A DNA stretch of 64,000 nt from Paragorgia papillata (lineage: Eukaryota; Cnidaria; Anthozoa; Scleralcyonacea; Coralliidae), in contig JAWNZC010000344.1 in NCBI GenBank assembly GCA_035771165.1, positions 1,033,501 through 1,097,500 of the forward strand, read 5' to 3'. The notes under the pieces were generated by a model. That model had not been told where the DNA came from. It saw nothing but the letters and a program-made list of their open reading frames with translations, and did no database searches. Positions 32,467 to 41,182 of this stretch are shown in pieces (position 1 is the stretch's first letter; the number at the start of each line of letters is the position of its first letter). The translations under genes and the position numbers were made by a program.

Positions 32467-33312
32467 AATACCTCTTTATCATCCTCTTCTGCAGTCGTCA
32501 AGCGGCTGACAGGTATGCTTTGATGCACATAAGCAAGTACTCCACCACCCGGTGTAGATCTATCCAGGCGGAACATAATATATTCATTACCGATCGTCAT
32601 TGCCGAATCAGGGATGCTTGGAGATAGCCAGGATTCTGTAATCATTACCACTTCAGGATTGTTATTTGTGACAACTCCATATAATTCATCGATTTTGTTA
32701 GTTATATGGCATGCGTTTGTTAACATGAATGTCGGAAGGCTGAATTTCTCTGAGATTTCATTGTTAGTTTTAATCTGAATACAGTTCGATTTAGTATGAC
32801 CTCTAGTGACCAGACTGGTAGATAAGGCCGTTTTAAACTTAAAATTGGAGGTGATTCTGACGGGTATACTGTTACTAGAGGTAACTTGTTTTACCGTAGG
32901 ATCATAAGGGTCATCAGTTATTTTCTGTAAGAATGGATCGGGATTTCCATTAGTGGTCGTGGTAAAGGGGGATAGGTAGGATGTTGTGACCATACAGGGG
33001 CTGGGATTTCCATTAAAGGATTCAATACGGGTAAATTTCTCCATGGCTCCCGGTAATAATAATTCTGAGGCGGCGGGAACGGGTTGGTGAGGTGGTGAGA
33101 TAAAAAAGAATCGGGATGTGCATAATTGCCTAAATAGGGCCTGGGAAATGAGTTATTATGCATCAATTTGTCGTGGGAAAAGTCACACATATTCTTCTTC
33201 AGACAATAACCTCTTTTTTGCAAAAAAGGACATGGTATATTGCATTTCCGTGTTTGAGATGGTTTTGGATGTTTAAAATCGCATCGATTACCTTTAAGAC
33301 ATATATATAAGG
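32409..33312 (-). pseudogene. LINE N-terminal CCCH fingers and endonuclease start
   Basis: Near 33310-33180 the minus strand encodes ICLKGNRCDFKH and CPFLQKRGYC followed by LKKNMCDFSH. The second fits CX8CX5CX3H, and the first has the CX5CX3H part. A Pro-rich linker and, after a frame change near 33040, the endonuclease N-terminus follow (MLTNACHITNKIDELY, then EVVMITESWLS with the catalytic Glu). CCCH fingers probably bind the element RNA. The frame is broken at least twice. Confidence 0.75.
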
Positions 33313-33337
33313 CGTATAAGAAATGGGCATGGGATAG

Positions 33338-33973
33338 AGGTTTTTAGGGACGGATCACCCTTTTGGTCTCTTGGTCTCTGGAGGTACTAAGACAGGCAAG
33401 ACAACGTTTGTGAAACAGTTATTCGCTTATGCTAAGATCATGATCGACCCACCTCCGGAAAACATCGTGTATTTTTATACAGAATATCAAGATACATTTG
33501 CTGAAATAGAAACCCTAATTCCAGGGATTCAGTTTGTCCAAGGTTTGCCCCAGTCGATGTTGGATAACATTAACCCCCAAACAAGAAATCTATTTATAAT
33601 TGATGATATGATGGGAGAAAAAGACGCTGAAATTGCTAAACTCTTTACGGAAAAATCACACCATGGGAATCTCAGTGTAATTTATATCGTGCAAAATTTG
33701 TTTCATCAAAGCAAAGATCACGGTACCACCTCTCTCAACGCAAGTTACTTAGTCCTCACGAAAAATGTCCGCGATGCTAGTCAAGTAATTCATCTGGCCA
33801 AACAGTTGTATTCTAGCAACACAAAGTTTTTCCAGCAAGGCTATCAGATGGCGACTAAAGAGCCATATTCCTACTTGTTTGTCGATCTCACTCCGACCTG
33901 TCCCGATGAAATCCGAGTAAGATCCGGGATCTTTCCGACAGACATCCACTACGTGTACCGGCCCAGAGTATAA
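33338..33973 (+). CDS. A32-like packaging ATPase (FtsK/HerA type)
   Basis: The frame opens after a stop at 33335-33337 and lacks a clear ATG, so the 5' end may have been lost when the LINE entered or earlier. HPFGLLVSGGTKTGKTTF is the Walker A strand-loop (GGTKTGKT). LFIIDDMMGE is Walker B (hhhhDD). SVIYIVQNLFHQ and the VLTKNVRDASQ segment follow as expected for sensor and arginine regions. About 211 codons is near the size of Polinton ATPases. The family pumps DNA into capsids; no capsid gene remains here. The stop codon overlaps the TATA box of the next gene. Confidence 0.85.
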   Translation, partial: RFLGTDHPFGLLVSGGTKTGKTTFVKQLFAYAKIMIDPPPENIVYFYTEYQDTFAEIETLIPGIQFVQGLPQSMLDNINPQTRNLFIIDDMMGEKDAEIAKLFTEKSHHGNLSVIYIVQNLFHQSKDHGTTSLNASYLVLTKNVRDASQVIHLAKQLYSSNTKFFQQGYQMATKEPYSYLFVDLTPTCPDEIRVRSGIFPTDIHYVYRPRV

Positions 33974-33976
33974 AAG
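33969..33976 (+). promoter_or_regulatory. TATA box overlapping the ATPase stop codon
   Basis: TATAAAAG includes the TAA at 33971-33973 and lies 33 bases before the ATG at 34009. Transcription would start almost at the ATG, so the next gene would have a very short leader. Confidence 0.6.
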
Positions 33977-34008
33977 GGGCTGTTCAGTGACAATGCGATC
34001 ATTTGACC

Positions 34009-34338
34009 ATGTCTGCTTGTATAAGAAGGAACTGTGACGTTTTAAAAGTATTGGCAAATTGTAATCCTCAACTGCGAAACGCAATTATAAAAGCTGCCGA
34101 TGACGATATATTAGAAGCCATTAGGCAGTGTCTTTTGAACGTGTGGTGTGATACAATTAAGATTACTCCGAAAACAGCAAGGAAACTAGCCCCTTATAAC
34201 GATCATATCAAGTTTGTTGCTGATAAACGTAAACAAGTAACAAAAAGAAAGAAAGTTATTCTACAAGAAGGTGAAGGTTTTCTACCCTTTCTCTTAGTTC
34301 CTGTACTTGAACAACTGGCAAGTTTTTTAATCAAATAA
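34009..34338 (+). CDS. pX/Mu-like small basic protein
   Basis: The 109-residue protein starts MSACIRRNCDVLKVLANC. It has a helical N-terminal part (LRNAIIKAADDDILEAIRQC), a Lys-rich middle (DKRKQVTKRKKVILQ) and a Gly-Phe-Leu-Pro hydrophobic end (GFLPFLLVPVLEQLASFL). This layout matches proteins of Polinton-like elements compared with the adenovirus pX/Mu core protein or membrane-active peptides. The role is inferred, not shown. The ORF is intact. Its stop TAA shares its last base with the ATG of the next ORF (TAATG). Confidence 0.65.
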   Translation: MSACIRRNCDVLKVLANCNPQLRNAIIKAADDDILEAIRQCLLNVWCDTIKITPKTARKLAPYNDHIKFVADKRKQVTKRKKVILQEGEGFLPFLLVPVLEQLASFLIK

Positions 34339-34742
34339 TGGAACACGTCAGGAGATTGGTGCTAGTTCCAGAACATATGACAGATCGAAAGAAACCCTTG
34401 GTCACTCCTTTAACAGCGCAGGTGAATGAACTAGATTCAGAAATGCAAAATCTTCTTAAACGTCAAGATATAACACAAGACGAGAAAGTGAAAATGTACG
34501 ATCAGTCGCTGCAACGTTATCTGGGTTATTACGATAAAAGAATGAGTAGACCAGTACGTGTCTTAGTCTACATGATTCGCTACGATTCAAATCCATGCTT
34601 TATGAACACCCTACGATTCTTATGCGTATTATATAAGCTTTACATTGCTATATGCAAATCCGCTTTACATTCTACTTATATGCAAATCCGCTTCCGAGGC
34701 ATGTTGTCAAATGAATTGTTTTTAAATTTTACTCAAAACTAA
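34338..34742 (+). CDS. Coiled-coil-like conserved Polinton protein, altered C-terminus
   Basis: It begins MEHVRRLVLVPEHMTDRK and has a polar helical segment (NELDSEMQNLLKRQDI), then KVKMYDQSLQRYLGYYDKR. The first 75 or so residues look conserved in charge and heptad pattern. From RPVRVLVYM onward the sequence turns into unrelated hydrophobic residues encoded by AT-rich repeats, so the C-terminus is probably replaced or frameshifted. Function is unknown. Start and stop overlap with the upstream gene suggests coupled expression. Confidence 0.55.
   Translation: MEHVRRLVLVPEHMTDRKKPLVTPLTAQVNELDSEMQNLLKRQDITQDEKVKMYDQSLQRYLGYYDKRMSRPVRVLVYMIRYDSNPCFMNTLRFLCVLYKLYIAICKSALHSTYMQIRFRGMLSNELFLNFTQN
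34620..34700 (+). promoter_or_regulatory. TATA box and paired octamer (ATGCAAAT) sites
   Basis: TATATAAG lies at about 34630. TATATGCAAATCCGCTT occurs twice (about 34651 and 34678), each holding the octamer ATGCAAAT recognised by POU-domain proteins. No downstream gene remains to which this could belong. Confidence 0.4.
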
Positions 34743-34868
34743 ATATGTTTTAATAATGTTCCGGGGAGGGTTAACTCATCACCGCTATGCGATGACCATG
34801 AAACATTTCAGCAGATGTATTTTAACATTTCTATGCAGGATTGCTTCTATAATAAAAAATTAATGTTT
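34743..34868. other. Short spacer, no gene
   Basis: This is AT-rich DNA between the core genes and the inverse zinc-finger copy. Confidence 0.4.
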
Positions 34869-35089
34869 TTACGAATATCGTTTTTCGCTGTAATTGTGCC
34901 GCCATACATAAGAGTCCGAAAAGGATGTGCTAATTGCGATTTGTGCATTGTTTAACTGAACAAATTCTTCTTGTGCACCGCTAATTGAAACATTTTGACA
35001 ATTTCGGACACGTTGTTTGTCTCTTGTCTGGAGTTGATGAAGGCTGGCTAAATTAATTACTAAGAACAATCCTTACGCTTTCGAGGCAT
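34869..35089 (-). pseudogene. Zinc-finger gene, right arm copy (degenerate)
   Basis: On the minus strand the ATG at 35089 opens MPRKRKDC and then meets stops. After a deletion that removes the second Cys region the homology resumes (LASLHQL, then RDKQRV). The finger cannot form. This is the inverse partner of 29649-29885 and shows that the inverted arms extend beyond the polymerase gene. Confidence 0.65.
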
Positions 35090-35299
35090 AACGTGAACTA
35101 CACTATATAAATTACTCTGCAAAATGAAATACTTATTTTACAAATGGCCCGGGAGAGCCACATATCGGCCCTATTGGCCCGTATTGGCCTGTTTCAGTAA
35201 AACAAGCCCAGAGGCCCCTCCCACCCCTCAGCCCTTCGCTTTTCTCTATTTTCAGATTATTATATTAATTATTGCTGTAATCCTACCAGGTTAATTAAA

Positions 35300-35352
35300 T
35301 AGCGTGAGTCATGCGTGAGCCACGCTGAAACTTTAAAATTGCCGCTTTTTTC
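35300..35352 (+). repeat. Internal remnant of the Polinton terminal repeat
   Basis: GCGTGAGTCATGCGTGAGCC, followed by ACGCTGAA, resembles the iteron block of the right end (GCGTGAGTCATGCGTGAGTC). It lies more than 5.8 kb inside the element, just upstream of a CCAAT and TATA promoter. Confidence 0.55.
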
Positions 35353-35366
35353 CCCGACAAAATGGA

Positions 35367-35408
35367 CCAATCAGATACCTAACTCTTAATCACCGGAATG
35401 TATAAAAG
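35367..35408 (+). promoter_or_regulatory. CCAAT and TATA boxes of the Gln-rich gene
   Basis: CCAAT at 35367-35371 and TATAAAAG at 35401-35408 precede the ATG at 35443 at normal spacing. Confidence 0.6.
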
Positions 35409-35442
35409 TTAGAGCTCGATTAGTGTTCATAATAAAACAGCT

Positions 35443-36028
35443 ATGGAGGATCGCAGAAAAGCATTATCCAGGGAGAGAAGTAGAGTTTATAGGAGGAAAA
35501 ACATAAAAGCAAAAACGAATTTGAAGAAGGTATAGGATTACCTTTCAACAAATGCTAGAGAGCATTGGTTGGCGGTTCAACCCTTGTTGGATAATACAAA
35601 TGAGGAAACATCTAAACAGACACAGCAAAAATCACAGCAATCGACACAGCAAGGACCACAGCAACAACCGACACAGCCACCGCAACAACAAATACAGCAA
35701 CCTGCACTACCCCTACTAACAAGAACTACAGGAGAGTGAAGAACAACAGCTGGCACAGCAAGTAAATGACATTCTCGAGACATTAAACATGGAACTGTTC
35801 GTACCCTTGTTGGATAATACAAATGAGGAAACATCTAAACAGACACAGCAAAAACCACAGCAATCGACACAGCAAGGACCACAGCAACAACCGACACAGC
35901 CACCGCAACAACAAATACAGTAACCAGCTCTACCCCTACTACAAGAACTACAGGAGAGTGAAGAACAACAGCTGGCACAGCAAGTAAATGACATTCTCGA
36001 GACATTAAACATGGAACTGTTCGTTTAA
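35443..36028 (+). pseudogene. Basic N-terminus, Gln-rich protein with tandem duplication
   Basis: The ATG at 35443 starts a basic 30-codon segment (RERSRVYRRKNIKAK) that stops at 35533-35535. Further frames encode a Gln/Thr/Pro-rich stretch (QTQQKPQQSTQQGPQQQ) and an acidic leucine-containing tail (EEQQLAQQVNDILETL). A 223-bp segment (35581-35803) is duplicated in tandem at 35804-36028. The length is not a multiple of three, so the copies are in different frames, and stops occur in both. A bZIP-like or activation-domain protein is possible but unproven. Cys-rich minus-strand ORFs here are shadows. Confidence 0.55.
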
Positions 36029-36059
36029 TTAACTTATTTTATATTTCATTGAACATTAA

Positions 36060-36236
36060 TTTAATATTTACATTTATTTACAATTATTTACAGAACCCAT
36101 GCATGTGCTAAATTAGTAACCGTACGGAACAGTGTTGAAATTATCTATAATTACCCGTTTATTATACACTATTCTATAATCTTTTTTTTGTTGTTGTTTT
36201 GTGATAACCTGCTTCGTGCGAGTGTCCCCAGGAGCC
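36060..36236 (-). pseudogene. Extra diverged copy of the polymerase 3' end
   Basis: GTAACCGTACGGAACAGTGT and the bases through TTGTGATAACCTGCTTCGTG correspond to 36485-36640 with about 15% differences. So two copies of the polymerase 3' end lie in direct order, with a tRNA-like gene between them. It marks a recombination joint. Confidence 0.7.
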
Positions 36237-36294
36237 TATGTTACCCCATGATCAAATTGTGTTAAGCCGCAAAAATGGAACTTTAAATGTAAGC

Positions 36295-36368
36295 GCGAGG
36301 GTGGCCGAATGGTTAAGGCGCTGGGCTTAAAGTCCCAGAAGACGTGGGTTCGAGTCCCACACCTGGCA
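36295..36368 (+). tRNA. Leucine-type tRNA-like gene, anticodon probably TAA
   Basis: The D arm GCCGAATGGTTAAGGC, anticodon stem CTGGG/CCCAG, and T arm GTGGG-TTCGAGT-CCCAC are clear. A T run at about 36373 could end Pol III transcription. Oddities: the anticodon loop has eight bases (CTTAAAGT), the variable region is only five bases although Leu tRNAs have a long arm, and the acceptor stem has two mismatches (GCGAGGG against ACCTGGC). It may be a decayed or element-borne tRNA or a tRNA-derived relic. Confidence 0.6.
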
Positions 36369-36537
36369 ATCATTTTTCTTCAAAATAAGACAACAGCTAG
36401 TGTTAAAAAAAGATATGTTATAAAATTTCCTATTTACAAGTACACACCAAAGTATTAATTATCAGCACACAAAGTTAAAAACCCTAAACTATTTACAATT
36501 ATTTACAGACCCCATGTGCAAAAATTAGTAACCGTAC

Positions 36538-39500
36538 GGAATGGTGTTGAAATTTTCAACAATTACTCGTTTATTGTACACTATCCTATAATCCTTGTGT
36601 TATTGTTTTGTGATAACTTGCTTTGTGCTAGTATTCCTGGTAATTTTGAATGGTATATCTACAGCAACTTTCACTGGATCTGTGTTTTCCATATCAAATA
36701 GAACATTAAGATATACTAAATCACACATAACATTGAAATTAACTGTTTCCAATGTTTGAAAATTTAAAGTGATACCTCGTATCTTACAACACGTTTTCCC
36801 GCTACTAAGTTCATACGAATAGTTCTTCGGGCCACCAGAAACGAAAGTCGTGATGTAATCACCGTCCAATTCGTCCGTCAATTCGCCCAAATAGACGCCT
36901 GTCTCCGGTTCTGGCTCTCCTGGTTTACTCACGTAAATCACAGAGTCCGTGTCGTAATATAGAACTATTTCTCCGAGCTGTTCCAACGTGCTGTAGAGCT
37001 TTAACTGGGCGTGAGCAGTTGTGAAAGCAGCAATCACCACGTTGGTCTTGGCATTCGGTTCGATGAAGTTATCTTTGTGTTCATATCGTAGCTCTATGAC
37101 CTCATCACTCACAAACGAAGCATCGATCACTTCTATTTCGTCGGCCGTCAACATGTCGAAATACTCTTGCGGATCTGTGATGAGCTTTACTTTAGTCATG
37201 TTGGTTCTCTGCGCAAATTTCCCTGCAAAATAAAACAAAAATCAATATCTATCAACAATATTAATGTGCGCACTCTCTCTAATAAATTTACGTTATTTAT
37301 TACGATATTTAATACAATATTTGTACTCACCCCAAAAAGAGTTCAACATGAGCTTCGCCAAAGCACGGAGTCCCGGATTTTTCGCAATTTTTGCACGATC
37401 CATGAGAATACCCTCTCGTTGATTGTACTCGTCGATATATTGCTGCTTCTTGTCATCGGTCTCACAGCCCTCCGGATAACTGCTGGATTCCTGCTTTATC
37501 TTCAGGAATGTGTCGATGTAGTCCTTGAATAGCTCGTTGCTCTGTTGGGGAAAGTGGCACACTTCGTGTATTCCGATCAATCGATATGCTTTCTCCAAAG
37601 CTTTCTGCAATTCATTGGGTTACCCAAGTACCCTTAATTTGCACGCTCCTGGTCTGTATGGGTGCATTGCTCCTGGTTCAATCCGTCAGCACAAGTTTGA
37701 CACAGCGGGAACATAAGCTTTCCGTGAGCACGATACCGTAGAACCGGATGGTAAAGACCACGTGGGGGGAGAACGGTACATTTAATCAAACCGAAATACT
37801 CTGTGATATCGCCAAAGTTTTCGGTGATAATCTCAGGATGGCCCACTGGATATGAACAGTACTTATTCGTCCATGGATACAAATTTGTAAAGTCCACATA
37901 ATGAATTTGCTTGTTGGCATTGATGAAACAACTTCGCCGCGTTCGTGCGCCCCCCGTACAGTCCGTGTCTGGGTTCGAGAGGCTCGGAGATTTCAAAATT
38001 ATCGAAATAAGATTTCATCTCAGCGTTCGTTTCGAGTTGACGCTTCAAGTTGCACTCCCACATCTCAACCACGTTGTAACCTTGACGTTTTAGAAAACGC
38101 GTTTTCTCGAGCGTGCGCTGATGTAAATCTTGCATGGTTTGTTGACTGACGGGGTTAACGGTGTCTCTTGCGTAACTAGAGGCGCAGCCGTGCCAGAAAC
38201 ACCCATGGAGCTGGTAGACGGTGTTTGACGCTGCATGATACCCATCAACACGATACTGACCGATACGTTGCTCGCCAAAATTTCGAGAGTGACGAATGGA
38301 GATGTTATTGCTTTGTGCTGTGTACGCTAACCACTTTAGAGCAATAACCGACTGTTTATCGCGAGGTCTATAACCATGTGGAGGAATTACAGCAATCGAT
38401 TCTTCACGAAGAAAGTTCTTTCGAAAGACTAAGTTGCATGCTGAAGCAATTGTGAGACAATTTTCAAACGGATCAATGTTGGTAACAGATCGAAACAGTT
38501 CGCGAAATTCAATACAACACCTGCGGAGGATGTCAACGTCCGATCGACAATACTTTAAAATTTCTTGTTGAAAATCAAATACGTATTCGTTGGCTCTCAG
38601 GTCATTGTACCACTGGTAAAATTTTGTACGGTCTTCAGGAGCCATTCCGTCCGGATCGTAATAGCTTGCGTCGGGTAGGGGGCCTCGGTAGTCTTGGTTG
38701 GTTTCGGTGTTGAAGTGATGCGGAAAGTAACCTTTGGAAAGTTCACTCAAACCAAATGTTTTCGGAAAGTTTGCTAGCTTCATAGGGATAAAACATAGCG
38801 AATCAACAAACTTGATATTCAATGCAGGAACATTTAGTGTTAAAATCTTTGCACCGTTCATAATAACTTCGGGTACCAAACCATTCTTATGCAAATATTG
38901 GAGAATAAAATAACCATCATATCCCTGGAAATTATGAGCCATCACTATACTGCCGGAATTGTTCTCTTGAAATACCCACTCGCAAAATTCATCCCGTGTG
39001 TTTGCACCGTTAAACACCCACTCTTGACCGCTTTCGTCGTGAACAACTCATAAATTATGTACGTGTTCGCGGCCTTCTTGTATACATTCAAAGTCGAAAA
39101 ACAACAATTGATTGTAACCTCCCTCGCTCCCGTCGTCTTCATTCTCGTCTCCCCCAACTTCCACCTCATCATCTACTAAATCATTCGTGCCCGATCGCGT
39201 TTGATGAGTAGTTCTTTTCTTTGCCGGTTGAATGTAACATTGGTGATCCTCGGGATCTACGTATTGTTGGCATACAGTACATCGAACAAGTCCGCAATTG
39301 TGTTTCTCTGGCTGTTCGTTAGCTTTCCTCACCACATGGTTGCAGTGTTGACATTTCACAACGGATGCGCAAATTGGTCGCTTATCACCTACGTCTGCTT
39401 TATGCCGATCGAAACATAACCTGGCTCTTGAAAAACCGGCCGCAATCTTCGCAAAATACACAGTTCGTTATCGGACAGTTTTGTGCATGGCATAACTTGC

Positions 39501-40852
39501 ACGTATCTCCGCAGATATGGTCTTCGATGTTATCATAACCTTTCTCACAGACGTGGCAGTACTTCTTACGAGCAAGAAAAGCTGGCATACTAGTAATTAC
39601 GTCATAGTGGTTATCGTAGGCGTAGAGATAAATACGCTTCGGGGCCAGAGTAAATAAGTGCATCCAAATTCTCTTTCGAAACGATGTTTATCTGGTAATC
39701 GGTCAAATAGACTTGAAACTTTTTCACTTCTTCGATACCGCACTGTCTGAGTGGTACGCCGGCATTTTCATGCAATTCGTGAGCAAGGTCACCTTGTAAA
39801 GCTCCCCGAGGCTCGCTAATGTAATGGTATCGTTCATCGTTGTCAATCTTTGCTTTCGCTACGACGATGGCCCGGCTAAGACAGAGATCGTCTTTGTTTT
39901 GGATACGTACTATTGCTCTTTTGTTGGTAAGATACTTATCGAGGTTAGCAATCTTTCGCTTTCTTCCCGTTCCGCCGTGTGGCATCTCAACGTGGATAAT
40001 ATTGACGGTAATCGCATCATCTAGCTTAAACGAATCGTTCGACTGAATAGCTCTTTCGATCTCGGCTAAGATCCTCTCGACGGTTAATCTCTCACGAGGC
40101 ATAAATGCTAATGAAATGGGATATTCGAGTCGGGGAGAATGCATAATAAACCGGACTTGGTCATGCATAGCAATACCATCGGTTACGCGATCGAGTAGAC
40201 TTTCAAATACATCATGTAACTGTCTCAGGACATCAGGCAAGCCTTGTACTTGCAAATCGCCAAACTGAACACGATAATCAAGGCCCGTGGTCTTAAACTT
40301 TTTCACGCGCACTTGCTTAACAGATTTTATCGTAAATAACGGAACAGTTTTAGATCTCTTACGTGGTATTGATTCCGTACTTGCATGTTCAGCGGCTCGT
40401 TTTCGGCTTCCTTCTCCGGTCTGGATAGATACCTCGGGTGTCGACGGTTCACCAGAGACTTGACAATCAGAAATATCCTCTAGTTCGGCCATAAATTAAT
40501 CGTCATTCCAATCCGTTCTGAAGGATTCGTCTTGCTCGTTCGACCAACCATCCATTAACGAGGGTATCGCCGGTTTGGGGGCCTGACCGTCCATCTCGGC
40601 CACAAACGAATCATCGTTCCAATCTCGTTTGAAGGATTCCCGTTGCTCGTTCGACCAGCCAGCCGTACGTATTAACACCGTAGAAATCCCACAACGTTCG
40701 TTCTCCAAATCACGCTCCAAAGCATTCGACAATATAATGATACGTTGCAATAAGACTGCTTCCTTATGCCTTTCATCAAAGTTAAACAGCCACTCTAACG
40801 CTTCGGTCTCCTCGACGGTTGTACAACCTTTAATTACATCGATAAGATCCAT
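36538..40852 (-). pseudogene. Protein-primed DNA polymerase B, right arm copy (broken)
   Basis: It is the inverse of 23415-29281, starting at an ATG at 40852. The zinc segment, exonuclease motifs (DFE, HNFQGYDGYF, YCRSDVDIL) and polymerase motifs A (DFTNLYPWTNKY), B and C (YYDTDSVIYV) are all visible. The motif A Ser is Asn here. Lesions differ from the left copy: TAA at about 40497, an 8-bp deletion near 39645, TGA near 39050, frame changes near 37880-37950 and a stop near 36598. A long part (39017-37863) is still open. Neither copy can make the full enzyme. Confidence 0.9.
37223..37330 (-). other. Spliceosomal intron in the right polymerase copy
   Basis: On the minus strand G|GTGAGT (37330) and TTTTGCAG| (37223) bound a 108-nt intron at the same codon as the 57-nt intron of the left copy. 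The ends are conserved and the middle differs by an insertion or deletion. Confidence 0.85.
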
Positions 40853-40934
40853 TGCTGTCAATGAAACAAAACATGAATTAGACTCAGATAAAATATATAA
40901 ACACATATAATGAGCATAATAAAACTATAAATTG

Positions 40935-41182
40935 AACACGGTAAACTCCACAAGTAAAATACTTTAGGAAAAGTAGCAACTATACGAAATCACCGAGCTT
41001 ATATAGCTTCATGAGCACTAGGTATCCCTGAGTCTTGCCCAATCATGTCCCAGGCGTGAGTCATGCGCGAGTCATTCGTGAGTCATTCGTGAGTCATGCG
41101 CGAGTCATGCGTGAGTCATAGTGAATATTAATGAGGCGGTATCCCTTTGTTACGGTATATGGGGGGGGGGGGGTCATCTACT
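40935..41182. promoter_or_regulatory. Right terminal repeat: iterons and polymerase promoter
   Basis: The minus strand has the same order as the left end: a longer C-run (13 C), GTAACAAAGGGATACCG, an iteron array at about 41056-41121 with six 10-11 bp units (four TGAGTCA and two CGAGTCA), then TATATAAG (41005-40998). The left end has only two iterons, so the array length differs between the two ends. Confidence 0.75.

Larger units (their letters stand above)
30030..33312 (-). mobile_element. Near full-length CR1/L2-like LINE nested in the Polinton
   Basis: Read on the minus strand it contains CCCH zinc fingers (33312-33170), an apurinic-type endonuclease (33044-32409), a reverse transcriptase (to stop at 30097) and a short 3' end. 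That end consists of about three AGTCTTTTTAATCTT-type units (30078-30036). Tandem short repeats instead of poly(A) at the 3' end are typical of the CR1/L2 group. Exact boundaries and target duplication could not be fixed. Confidence 0.85.
23064..41182. mobile_element. Maverick/Polinton with long inverted arms
   Basis: The 18,119-bp element starts AGTAGATGACCCCCC and ends with the inverse, flanked by 6-bp CACTGA. AG...CT ends and 6-bp duplications are Polinton hallmarks. The left arm (23064-29885) and right arm (34869-41182) are inverse copies, each with a protein-primed polymerase B and a small zinc-finger gene. The core has a packaging ATPase and two small genes. Integrase, adenain-type protease and capsid genes were not found. 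Without its own nested insertions (1.6 kb and 3.3 kb) it is about 13.2 kb. Related elements are also called adintoviruses. Confidence 0.9.

Noticed and set aside
35577..36012. Cys-rich minus-strand ORFs (CCCGGCVGCC...)
   Set aside because: They are shadows of the CAG/CAA-rich Gln-coding plus strand and its tandem duplication.
39824..40046. Small plus-strand ORFs matching similar ORFs at 24215-24437
   Set aside because: They recur only because the polymerase arms are duplicated; they are antisense to the polymerase N-terminal region.
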